Under the pieces are notes generated by a model. That model did no database searches, was not told where the DNA came from, and saw nothing but the letters and a program-made list of their open reading frames with translations. Both the position numbers and the translations under genes were made by a program. Shown here one piece after another: positions 9,608-17,987 of a stretch of DNA of 64,000 bases. Origin of the DNA: Gammaproteobacteria bacterium. GTDB lineage: Bacteria; Pseudomonadota; Gammaproteobacteria; Steroidobacterales; Steroidobacteraceae. Location: contig JAABQQ010000260.1 of NCBI GenBank assembly GCA_011391405.1, positions 1 to 64,000 of the forward strand. Reading direction: 5' to 3'. Position 1 is the first letter of the stretch. Every line of letters begins with the position of its first letter.

Positions 9608-10639
9608 TCAGCCGGAGTCGAACGACGCGAGGACCTGTCGCTCGACCCAGGTCGACCCCGCGGCGCCATCGTAAAAGCCGCAATGCCCGCCGTAGCGCGT
9701 ACGCGTGATGGTGAGCACCGCAGGTCGTGCAATGCGCTCGAGGTCAGCCGCGGGGATGATCGGGTCGTCGTCCGCCGCGATAATGCGAACGCGCGCGTCA
9801 CGCAACGCCTCCAGCGGCTCGAGCGCCTGGTCGACCAGCGCGTAACCCCGCAGGTAGTCCGGCAACGACGGAAACCCGCCGTAGCCGCAGGCCAGCCGAT
9901 GGGTCATCTCGGTGAGGTTGCCCAGTTCCAGGATGTCGTCGAGCGAGTGGTAAACGTCGGGCCACGCCTCGCGTTTCCTGCGCAGTGAGCGACGCCATTT
10001 CCACACGAAGTAATCGCGGTACAGCGCCCACCCCGACTCGAGGCGCGCCAGCGTGTGCTCGGGATCGATCACCGGGCAGACCGCGACGATGCGCGAGACG
10101 TCGATGCCCGCCGCAGCGGCGCGTGCGCCGACACGCAGGCAGAAATTACCGCCGAGCGAGAACCCCGCGAGCACGAGTCGCTTGCCCGGATGTTGTCGCT
10201 GCAGTTCGCGCACGGCACCGACCACCTCGGCGATGCGGCACGAATGGAAGATTCCGGCATTGAGACGGTGACTCTCGCCGTGATCGCGCAGATTGAGGCG
10301 TGCGACATCGTAGCCGGCATCGAAGAGCTTCTGCCCGAGCGAGAGCAGGTACAACGAGTTTGCGCTGCCCTCCCAACCATGCAGCAGCACGGCAAGGCGG
10401 TCGGACGGCGGCCGTCCCGAATCCGCCTGCGTTGCGACCAGCGCGAGCAAGCGCACGCCGTCGCCGCAATCGACTATCGCCTCGCGCGACGCGTGGCGCA
10501 GCACGGAGGCGCGCCGCTCGACCCCCGGCCGGCGCAGCGGCAGGCTCGGGTAGATCGACTGCACGTGGTGATGTCGCAACCGCCAGGGCGGCACGAAATC
10601 AAGTAACGCGTCTGCGGCTGGTCGGGGCGCCTCGCTCAT
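9608..10639 (-). CDS. yheT: YheT-family alpha/beta hydrolase
   Basis: 343-residue cytoplasmic hydrolase of the YheT/ABHD1-3 family. The oxyanion region is LAVLLHGWEGSANS. The nucleophile elbow is GFSLGGN, the acid is in AADDDPIIP, and the histidine is in TRYGGHCGF, giving a complete Ser-Asp-His triad. Family members are carboxylesterases of unknown natural substrate. Its start overlaps the stop of the upstream reductase by 4 bp, making it the third gene of a leftward operon headed by the membrane response regulator. Confidence 0.88.
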   Translation of the reverse strand: MSEAPRPAADALLDFVPPWRLRHHHVQSIYPSLPLRRPGVERRASVLRHASREAIVDCGDGVRLLALVATQADSGRPPSDRLAVLLHGWEGSANSLYLLSLGQKLFDAGYDVARLNLRDHGESHRLNAGIFHSCRIAEVVGAVRELQRQHPGKRLVLAGFSLGGNFCLRVGARAAAAGIDVSRIVAVCPVIDPEHTLARLESGWALYRDYFVWKWRRSLRRKREAWPDVYHSLDDILELGNLTEMTHRLACGYGGFPSLPDYLRGYALVDQALEPLEALRDARVRIIAADDDPIIPAADLERIARPAVLTITRTRYGGHCGFYDGAAGSTWVERQVLASFDSG

Positions 10640-11733
10640 GCGGCAGGGGGGCGCGGATTCCAGGCGCGGTCACGGACGATCTCAATGCGGCTCGAGCCGG
10701 GCAGGGTCTCGACGAAGGCGCTGCCCATGACCTGCGATGGCGTGCGGTGACCTGACTCGGCGGGTTTGCCCTCGAGCAGGTGCTGGGCTATCGCGAGCGA
10801 TGCATGCACGGTGACGTCGTAGCCATTGGCGACGCGAACCCGCGCCGTCACCCGGTCGCCGCTCGGCGCCTGGACTTCGCCCCACACCCGCATGGTGTTC
10901 GCCGCGCGCGCAGCAGCATCCGGTCCGGCCGGGCCTCTGGCGGCCATGCGTTGCAGCAGTCCCCGCAGCGGACCGAACCGCAGCATCCCGCCGAACCTGT
11001 TCAGGCGCTTCAGCCTGGCGATGCTGGCGGCGGGCATCGCGATGTAGCACTCGATGTTGCCGATGCCGGTCGTCCAGTAGGCGGTGCTCACGTCGCCCCA
11101 CGGAATCGTCACTGCCGTGAGCGTGCCGTCGCCGAAATCGATGTCGCGCTCACGGAAAGCGTGAGCCACCGGCGTGATGCGCCCGCTACTCCGGATGCGT
11201 CCGCCGTGCGCAAGGTTTTCGATGCTGGTCTTGAGCGTGCCTCGACTCGGCCGGCCGCGCGACGCGAAACCCAGTGCCAGGTAGGTCGCGTCGGGCAGCT
11301 CCTGCTGCAGACGCGCCGCAACGCAATCGGTTGGAACCACGTCGAAACCCGTGGCCGGGCACAACACGACGCCCGCCTGGCGCGCCGCCGGATCACGCCC
11401 ATGCACGGCTTCGAGCACGTCGATTTCGCCGGTGATATCGAGGTAATGACTGCGCTGGCGGAGACACGCTGCAACCATCGGCGCCGACGTGGCCGCAAAC
11501 GGCCCCGCGCAGTGCAGCGTCACGGTCGCGCCTTGCAGCGCGCGATCGAGTGCGCCGGGATCGTCGAGCGACGCGATGCGACAGTCGCAACCGAGTTCCT
11601 GCGCCAGGGCAGCGACCGCCGTCCCATTGCGGCCGGCCAGCACGGGATGGAGTCCGCGGCGAACCGCTTCGCGCGCGATTAATTCGCCCGTGTATCCCGT
11701 GGCGCCGTAGATGAGCAGTCGCGCCGCGCTCAT
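10636..11733 (-). CDS. Saccharopine-dehydrogenase-like reductase (trans-acting enoyl reductase type)
   Basis: 365 residues. The N-terminal Rossmann fold opens with LLIYGATGYTGELIAREAVRRG, followed by the LAGRN motif and LHCAGPF near residue 75, typical of the saccharopine dehydrogenase NADP-binding family. HYLDITGEIDV and CPATGFDVVPTDC are also family-typical. In mycobacteria such proteins include lipid enoyl reductases; in proteobacteria the substrate is unknown. The first and last codons overlap both neighbours by 4 bp, so it is co-translated with the response regulator and the YheT hydrolase. Confidence 0.8.
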   Translation of the reverse strand: MSAARLLIYGATGYTGELIAREAVRRGLHPVLAGRNGTAVAALAQELGCDCRIASLDDPGALDRALQGATVTLHCAGPFAATSAPMVAACLRQRSHYLDITGEIDVLEAVHGRDPAARQAGVVLCPATGFDVVPTDCVAARLQQELPDATYLALGFASRGRPSRGTLKTSIENLAHGGRIRSSGRITPVAHAFRERDIDFGDGTLTAVTIPWGDVSTAYWTTGIGNIECYIAMPAASIARLKRLNRFGGMLRFGPLRGLLQRMAARGPAGPDAAARAANTMRVWGEVQAPSGDRVTARVRVANGYDVTVHASLAIAQHLLEGKPAESGHRTPSQVMGSAFVETLPGSSRIEIVRDRAWNPRPPAA

Positions 11734-13226
11734 GAGGCGGGCAGGACGTGGAATTCCACTCGATTGTTCTGGGCCGCGAACGTGTTCCAGCGGCCGGCAG
11801 TGGTCTTCTCGTCCTGCTCGGGATACGCGACGGGCTGGCTGCGCCCGCCGTTGACGACTTCGATCTGGATGTCGCCACCGGTCCGGCGGCGCAAGGTCGC
11901 GGCGAAATTGGCGAAGTCGACTGACTGCCGCTGCGCCACCGAAAGCGAGTCGTCGAAGGGATTACCCACCAGATCGCACTTGGTCGCTGCGAGGTTGACG
12001 TCTGCCGGGGAGAAGCCTTCGTTCGCATTGCCGGCCAGGCAGAAGTCGCCGACGTAGGACTCGACGCGGATGCGGCCCTTGAACTGCTGCGTTTCGAGCA
12101 TCGAGGTCAGCGCGCGCAGCCGTTCGAGGCGACTGCCCGCCAGCGGGGCCTCGCCGTATGGCACGTACTCGGTCGCGATCGGGCCCGCGGTCGATCCAGC
12201 GATGCCTCCGTCCGCCGACGGCGCCGCCAGAGGGGCGTTGCTCGCGACGGTGGCACTTGCCGCTGCGGCCGCGATCATCGCCGCCGCTTTCGCCCGTTCG
12301 ACCGCGGCCTTCGAGTCTGCGAGCTCACGCACGAGGGTCGCATTGGACGCGTTCGCCTGCCACGCCACGTAGCCGAGCACCGCCGCGGGTACGGCCGCGA
12401 AGAGGGCGGTGAGCACGACCGGCCACCACTGGCGGCGCGGTGGCTGTGGCGCCAGCGATTCGAAAGTGGGTGACAGCGGAATTTTGCCGATACTTTCCTT
12501 CATCTCGCTGGTCAGCCGGCGCGCGAACGCCTCGAACGTGGCGAGCAGGAACCGACGCTGCTCGGTCAGCTGTTCCCGCACCAGATGCTGGATGGAATTA
12601 CGCAGACCCGCCTGAAGTTCGGAAGCAAGCGCGGGCGTGAAGGCCATCGAAGCCGGTGAAGGCGCCAGCGGCGCCCCTGTCAACGCCGGCCGGGTCCCAG
12701 TGGTCGATAACGCGTCGAACGCCTGGGCGTCGTCCGGGTTCGCAGCCGCCAGCGCGGCAGCCATCGCCGCCTCGTCGGGCGATCTTTCGGCCGCCATCGC
12801 CGCAGCCGCCGCCGGGCCCGGGAACAGTGCCTGGCGTTGGGTTCGCCGATCCGGCAGCAGGTGGAGCTGGTACAGAATCCGTGACACGTCGACCGGCCGC
12901 ACCGTCTTCGGCAGCACGCCGACCGCGCCGAGGGCACGCGCCTGGCTGACGTACAGCTCGCCTTCCTGCGAGGTGTACATCATCAGCGGGATGGTCGCGG
13001 TCAGCGGGTCGGCCTTGATGGTCTGCACGGCCTGGAACCCGTCCATGCCCGGCATCAGGTGATCCATGAAGATGACGTCGGGTCGGCTCCGCTGCAGGTA
13101 TTCGAGCGCCTGCTCGGCCGACTCAGCCGTATCCACGGTCATGCCTTGCTGTTCGAGCATCCGGCTCAGGATGACTCTGGCCGATCGTGAATCGTCCACG
13201 ATCAGGGCGCGCTTGCCCGTCGTCAT
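11730..13226 (-). CDS. Membrane-anchored response regulator with periplasmic C-terminal domain
   Basis: 498 residues with an unusual layout. Residues 5-125 are a complete receiver domain: acidic pair D11-D12, phospho-acceptor D55 (IFMDHLMPGMDG), T85 and K107. An Ala/Pro-rich linker (135-200) and a charged helical region (200-250) follow. One transmembrane helix lies at about 268-289, then a coiled-coil-like stretch, then about 190 periplasmic residues with two cysteines (FCLAGNANE, TKCDLVG) and an ending FAAQNNRVEFHVLP that faintly recalls OmpA-like domains. The start is the ATG at 13226, directly before the receiver. It has no output DNA-binding domain. It heads a three-gene operon. Function unknown. 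Confidence 0.75.
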   Translation of the reverse strand: MTTGKRALIVDDSRSARVILSRMLEQQGMTVDTAESAEQALEYLQRSRPDVIFMDHLMPGMDGFQAVQTIKADPLTATIPLMMYTSQEGELYVSQARALGAVGVLPKTVRPVDVSRILYQLHLLPDRRTQRQALFPGPAAAAAMAAERSPDEAAMAAALAAANPDDAQAFDALSTTGTRPALTGAPLAPSPASMAFTPALASELQAGLRNSIQHLVREQLTEQRRFLLATFEAFARRLTSEMKESIGKIPLSPTFESLAPQPPRRQWWPVVLTALFAAVPAAVLGYVAWQANASNATLVRELADSKAAVERAKAAAMIAAAAASATVASNAPLAAPSADGGIAGSTAGPIATEYVPYGEAPLAGSRLERLRALTSMLETQQFKGRIRVESYVGDFCLAGNANEGFSPADVNLAATKCDLVGNPFDDSLSVAQRQSVDFANFAATLRRRTGGDIQIEVVNGGRSQPVAYPEQDEKTTAGRWNTFAAQNNRVEFHVLPAS

Positions 13227-13248
13227 GTAATCCCTGGGTCCTTCTGGA

Positions 13249-13265
13249 GGCACCTGACAGGTGCC
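13249..13265. promoter_or_regulatory. Perfect palindrome GGCACCT-GAC-AGGTGCC
   Basis: A 7-bp inverted repeat with a 3-bp centre in the divergent promoter region between the membrane response regulator (leftward from 13226) and the EF-G-like gene (rightward from 13394). It lies 23 bp upstream of the response regulator start and could be an operator or a 5'-leader hairpin. No T-tract follows, so it is not an intrinsic terminator. Confidence 0.4.
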
Positions 13266-13393
13266 GCGTGTACCGGCTTTCTACCTTGAAAGAGACACAA
13301 AGCCAATCCCGGCAAGTGGAAGTGGTGCCGCTTGACTCCGGGCGTATGCTTTGCCCATCGATTGAGTCAAATAAGCAAAGGAGGCATCCCAAC

Positions 13394-15445
13394 ATGCCCT
13401 ACACAACCCAGGACATTCGCAATATCGCCCTCGTGGGCCAAGCTGGCGCGGGCAAGACGCTGCTGGCCGAAGCCTTGCTCGCGCAATCCGGTGCAACCCG
13501 GTCCAAGGGGTCGCTCGCCCGTGGCACGACGGTCTGCGACTTCGATCCGCAGGAGAAAGCCCTGCTCCACTCCCTTGATGCCGCCATCTGCGGGTTCGAG
13601 ACGCAGGGCCGTCGCGTCAACATGATCGACACCCCGGGATATCCCGATTTTCTCGGCCGCACGCTGAGCGCGCTCGAGGCGGTCGAGACGGCGGTGATCG
13701 TCGTGAGCGCCGTCAACGGCGTCGAGCCGATGACCCAGCGCATGATGGATTTCGCCAGGACGAGGGGCCTGTGCCGGCTCATCGTCGTCAACAAGATCGA
13801 CGCGCGCGAGGCCCGCACCGAGCAGGTGCTGGCGGAACTGCGCGAAGCTTTCGGCAAGAGCTGCCTGCCGCTGAACCTGCCGGCGGAAGGCGGCGCGTCG
13901 GTCGTCGATTGCTTCTTCCAGTCGCAGGGCAAGGCGACTGACTTCTCGTCGGTCGCTGCCGCGCACACCGAGATCATCGACCAGGTGGTCGAAGTCGACG
14001 AAAAGCTGATGGCGCTCTACCTCGAACAGGGTGAGGAACTGCTGAATCCCGAGCAACTGCACGACCCGTTCGAGCAGGCGCTGCGTGAAGACCACCTGAT
14101 TCCGATCTGCTTCTGCTCCGCCGAAACTGGCGCGGGCATCCCCGAACTGCTGGCCGTGCTGGCGCGACTCGCGCCGAACCCGGCCGAAGGCAATCCGCCG
14201 CCGTTCCTGAAAGGCGATGGCGATGCGGCCGAACGCGTGGCCGTGAGCCCCGATCCGGCGCAGCACGTCATCGCGCACGTGTTCAAGGTCACGATCGATC
14301 CCTTCGTCGGCAAGATGGGAATCTTCCGCGTGCACCAGGGCACCGTGCGGCCCGGCGCGCAGTTACTGGTGGGTGACGCACGCAAGCCGATCAAGCTCGC
14401 GCACCTCTACCAGCTGCAGGGCAAGGAACATGCCGAGATCACCCAGGCCATCCCGGGTGACATCTGCGCGGTGCCCAAGATCGACGAGATTCATTTCGAC
14501 GCCGTGCTGCACGACTCGCACGACGAAGACAACCATCACCTGAAATCGGTGACGTTCCCGCCCGCGATGCTCGGACTCGCGATCCGCTCCGAAAAGCGCG
14601 GTGACGAGCAGAAGCTGTCCGAAGGCCTGCACCGTCTCATGTCCGAGGACCCGTGCGTGCGCGTCGAACATCACGTCGCGCAGAACGAGACCGTGCTGTA
14701 CGGCCTCGGCGACCTGCACCTGCGCGTGATGCTGCAGCGGCTGACGGAACGCTACGGCGTGTCGGTCAAGACGAGTCCACCCGCGGTGCCTTACCGCGAG
14801 ACGATCACACGTCCGGCCGAAGGTCACTGCCGGCACAAAAAGCAAACGGGGGGCGCCGGCCAGTTTGGCGAGGTGTACCTGCGCATCGAGCCGCTTGAGC
14901 GCGGCGCGGGCTTCGAGTTCGTTGACGACGTCGTGGGCGGAGCGATCCCCGGCCAGTTCATCCCCGCGGTGGAGAAAGGCGTGCGCCAGGTGCTGACCGA
15001 GGGCGCGATCGCCGGTTTCACGCTGCAGGACATCCGCGTGAGCGTGTACGACGGCAAGCACCATGCGGTGGACTCGAAGGAAGTCGCGTTCGTGTCGGCG
15101 GGCCACAAGGCGTTCGTCGAGGCCATCAAGCAGGCGGCGCCGATCGTGCTCGAGCCGATCGTCCGCATCGTCATCAGTTGCCCGAGCGCGTCGATCGGCG
15201 ACGTCAGCAGCGACCTGGCGACGCGACGCGCGCGCATCAACGGCCAGGATACGTTGCAGGGTGGACGATCGGAAATCGCGGCGCTCGTGCCGCTTGGCGA
15301 ACTGCAGGACTACCTGTCGCGACTCAAGGCGCTGACCGGCGGCGAAGGTACGTACACGATGGACCTGAGTCACTACGATCCGGTGCCGGCGCGGAAGCAG
15401 CAGGAACTGGTGTCGGCGTTCAAGCCGCAAGAGGAGATGGACTAG
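13394..15445 (+). CDS. Elongation factor G-like GTPase (EF-G-2 type)
   Basis: 683-residue translational GTPase. The G domain has GQAGAGKT (residues 15-22), DTPGY (79-83) and NKID (133-136). The usual switch-I RGITI is replaced by ALLHSLDAAI, which marks the EF-G-2/FusA2-like branch rather than canonical EF-G. The later domains II-V follow the EF-G pattern, including GGAGQFGEVYLRIEPL and the domain V end. AGGAGG lies ten bp before the ATG. It is not next to ribosomal protein genes, as expected of a paralogue. The specific role of these paralogues is not settled. Confidence 0.88.
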   Translation: MPYTTQDIRNIALVGQAGAGKTLLAEALLAQSGATRSKGSLARGTTVCDFDPQEKALLHSLDAAICGFETQGRRVNMIDTPGYPDFLGRTLSALEAVETAVIVVSAVNGVEPMTQRMMDFARTRGLCRLIVVNKIDAREARTEQVLAELREAFGKSCLPLNLPAEGGASVVDCFFQSQGKATDFSSVAAAHTEIIDQVVEVDEKLMALYLEQGEELLNPEQLHDPFEQALREDHLIPICFCSAETGAGIPELLAVLARLAPNPAEGNPPPFLKGDGDAAERVAVSPDPAQHVIAHVFKVTIDPFVGKMGIFRVHQGTVRPGAQLLVGDARKPIKLAHLYQLQGKEHAEITQAIPGDICAVPKIDEIHFDAVLHDSHDEDNHHLKSVTFPPAMLGLAIRSEKRGDEQKLSEGLHRLMSEDPCVRVEHHVAQNETVLYGLGDLHLRVMLQRLTERYGVSVKTSPPAVPYRETITRPAEGHCRHKKQTGGAGQFGEVYLRIEPLERGAGFEFVDDVVGGAIPGQFIPAVEKGVRQVLTEGAIAGFTLQDIRVSVYDGKHHAVDSKEVAFVSAGHKAFVEAIKQAAPIVLEPIVRIVISCPSASIGDVSSDLATRRARINGQDTLQGGRSEIAALVPLGELQDYLSRLKALTGGEGTYTMDLSHYDPVPARKQQELVSAFKPQEEMD

Positions 15446-15586
15446 GGCCGATCAAGACCAACGGGCCAACACGGTGACCACCTCCGCACAGCCTCGTGTC
15501 AGTCCAACGTAACTCGCAGGCAAGATCGCCGACGGGTACTGAAGGAAGAACGAGATGCGACCCGGAAGCCAGCACCGGCGCCCGTT

Positions 15587-16630
15587 TTAAGTTGGATCCG
15601 GCTCATAGAAGGCCAGGTCTCGGGCCTCCCGCTTGCGCAAAAGGTCGAGATTGCGCGCTTCCCAATCACGGAACGCGGCCTCGGCCTTTGCCTGATCGTC
15701 CGCCGCCCATAGCGTCGGTGGCAAGTCGCGCCAGACCGGCATCGAGAAGAACGGCAGGTCCCACGAGGTGCGATGCCGCGCAACGAAATTCGAGAACGTG
15801 GTCGCGTCAGCCCACAAAGTGGTCGGTTCGGGTTCCGAGAAGGGCTCGTCGCGGGCAGCGCGAACTGCGAAGAGCACGCGCCGGAAGTAGTCTCGGCGTG
15901 ACCGACCCTCCGGCTGGGCAGCCAGCCAAAGCGTCGCCTTGTTTCCCGGGGAATTACGCACGGCGGCATGGACGGGTGGTGGAAGATCCTTGGCGCCGAG
16001 TTGCGCAGCGAAGTCCGCTTGGAGACCGCGCCGACGAGCTGCGTCGTAGTCTCGCACCACGACACAGCCAAAAGCATCCCTGAGCGCGTCGATGTGATCT
16101 GAATAATCATAGTACTGCGCCGTTGCTGTGACGAAGGTCTTGAAATCCCTCTCGCTGCCCGTCAGCAGTCGTCGCACGATGTGCTCCTTGTACACGGATG
16201 CAGCGAATTCATCCGACGGCCTGAAGTACACCACGGGCTGCACCCGCAGCCCATCGAGCCATTCGGCGAGCCGCCGCAGATAGGCGCGGTGTGCCAGGAA
16301 CCAGCCTTGCGTGTCGCCGGGAGTCACCTTACCCACGACGTGCCTGTATATCGGCTCCGCACTGAGGACCGTAACCCGGAACCGTGTCCGGGCCTGGTCG
16401 ATCCAAGCTCGGTACCGCCGCAGCCTGACCCGATCGATGACCGAGAACCGCGCGATAGCCTGAGCGATCTTGTGGTGCCCGGCCATTTCCTTCCACAGTC
16501 CGGGACGTAGCGACGGGTATAGAATGCCTTGCGCCGCGAGATGGGCGCGGCACTGGCTCATATAGGCCTGGATCGCCGTCGTGCCAGTCTTGTGCGTGCC
16601 GACGTGGAGCACCAGTTCGTGCTCTGGCAA
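15587..16630 (-). CDS. Sulfotransferase-family protein
   Basis: 347 residues beginning LVLHVGTHKTGTTAIQ, the 5'-phosphosulfate-binding loop of PAPS-dependent sulfotransferases. A second phosphate-binding candidate region is VVYFRPSDEFAASVYKEH, near residue 130. No signal peptide is visible, so it is probably cytoplasmic and acts on a carbohydrate or lipid precursor. The start is TTG, with GAGGTAAC at suitable distance. It is divergent from a GT4 glycosyltransferase that also starts with TTG; together with the downstream methyltransferase they suggest modification of a surface glycan. The acceptor is unknown. Confidence 0.75.
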   Translation of the reverse strand: MPEHELVLHVGTHKTGTTAIQAYMSQCRAHLAAQGILYPSLRPGLWKEMAGHHKIAQAIARFSVIDRVRLRRYRAWIDQARTRFRVTVLSAEPIYRHVVGKVTPGDTQGWFLAHRAYLRRLAEWLDGLRVQPVVYFRPSDEFAASVYKEHIVRRLLTGSERDFKTFVTATAQYYDYSDHIDALRDAFGCVVVRDYDAARRRGLQADFAAQLGAKDLPPPVHAAVRNSPGNKATLWLAAQPEGRSRRDYFRRVLFAVRAARDEPFSEPEPTTLWADATTFSNFVARHRTSWDLPFFSMPVWRDLPPTLWAADDQAKAEAAFRDWEARNLDLLRKREARDLAFYEPDPT

Positions 16631-16714
16631 GGCTTCGTTACCTCAATTTGAATCTTCGTAGTCTACAGACTTCGACGTGACTCGACCGTCAGCCTTCCGG
16701 TCCAGGAGAACCGA

Positions 16715-17962
16715 TTGGTCATTGAAGACAGCCTGAAGCAGCCTCCTGCCGTGCTGCGCCGAGGACGCGTTGTCGTCATCACCCGGAGTTTTCCGAGGCT
16801 CTCAGAGACGTTCGTCATTGATCACGTGCGCGCACTCATCCAGGCCGGGCACGAGGTCATCGTGGTCGCGCGTCGAGTGGACGCCGCGTCGGTGTCAGAC
16901 CAGTTCGGCAAAAGTCTCCAGACCGTGCAGTTGCCGCCGTGGACTGCGTTCGGTACGCCGTCACTCCTCGTGGGAGCGCGCCGTACAGCTGCCTGGATGC
17001 GACGGCACCCGACGCTCCTGTCGAGTCGGATCGCATGGAAGCGCGTCTTCTATGCCCAACGACTCAAGGACCTGCTGGTCCGGTTACAGCCGGACCTGGT
17101 ACACGCGCACTTTGGCACGAACGGCATCGATGCCGGGATCGCCCTCGAGGGCGAATCGATTCCGCTGGTGTGCAACTTTCACGGTTTCGACGCGACCTCG
17201 TTTCCGCACAAGCACGGCTGGGCTCTCTACCGTGCGACGCTCCAGCAAGCGACACTCGTGGCTCACAGCAATTTCATGGAAGCCCTGCTGGTGGATCACG
17301 GCCTCTCGCGGCCGACACGTATCGTCATGGGAGTGGACAGGTCAATTTTCAAGTCTCGACCGCGGCCTGACCAGTGGACTGCGCCACTTCGACTGATTTC
17401 CGTCGGCCGCCTGGAGAGGAAAAAAGGGCATGACCTGGCAATCGACGTGCTCGCGCGACTGCGGCAGCTCGCTCCGGAACTGGATGCCCGCCTGCGGATC
17501 GTCGGCGCGGGACCCGAGGCGGCGCAACTGCGGAAGCTGGCTCGCTCTCTTGGCGTCGACAAATCGATCCACGGACCGGAGCCCGCGAGTCACGGCGAAG
17601 TCGCCGCGGCACTGGGCGAATCGGACATCGCTCTCGTACCGTCGAGAGTGATGCCGGATGGATGGCAGGAATCCTTCTGCCGGGTTGCCATCGAAGCCAT
17701 GGCGTGCGGACTGCCCGTCGTGGCGACACCGACTGGAGGTCTGCCAGACACGGTGGGCAGCGGAGGAACCATAGCTCGGCGCGCGGATGCAGAGGCTCTC
17801 ACCGAGGCGCTGCTCACGACGATCCGGCAAAGCGGTCCTGCCGAGTGGGCGCGCCGAGTCAGGCCAGCGTCGGAAATCTACGATATTTCCCGGATGGACC
17901 GCGGTTATCTCGAGTTGACCAGGCGTCTGCTGCAGTCGTTGCCTGAGCCTCGGCGCGACTGA
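16715..17962 (+). CDS. Glycosyltransferase family 4 protein
   Basis: 415 residues with a GT-B fold. The N-terminal domain has SFPRLSETFVIDHVRAL and HAHFGTNG. The C-terminal domain starts at LRLISVGRLERKKGHD and has the ESFCRVAIEAMACGLPVVATPTGG-type EX7E nucleotide-sugar motif of retaining GT4 enzymes. It starts at TTG with AGGAGAA upstream. Family members transfer hexoses onto exopolysaccharide or lipopolysaccharide intermediates at the inner face of the membrane. The neighbouring sulfotransferase and FkbM-type methyltransferase support a glycan role. The donor sugar is not predictable. Confidence 0.88.
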   Translation: MVIEDSLKQPPAVLRRGRVVVITRSFPRLSETFVIDHVRALIQAGHEVIVVARRVDAASVSDQFGKSLQTVQLPPWTAFGTPSLLVGARRTAAWMRRHPTLLSSRIAWKRVFYAQRLKDLLVRLQPDLVHAHFGTNGIDAGIALEGESIPLVCNFHGFDATSFPHKHGWALYRATLQQATLVAHSNFMEALLVDHGLSRPTRIVMGVDRSIFKSRPRPDQWTAPLRLISVGRLERKKGHDLAIDVLARLRQLAPELDARLRIVGAGPEAAQLRKLARSLGVDKSIHGPEPASHGEVAAALGESDIALVPSRVMPDGWQESFCRVAIEAMACGLPVVATPTGGLPDTVGSGGTIARRADAEALTEALLTTIRQSGPAEWARRVRPASEIYDISRMDRGYLELTRRLLQSLPEPRRD

Positions 17963-17987
17963 GCGCCTGCCAGCGGCTCTGCAGCCG

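Noticed and set aside
14363-15430. 355-residue minus-strand frame within the EF-G-like gene
   Set aside because: Antisense shadow; the plus strand has all GTPase motifs.
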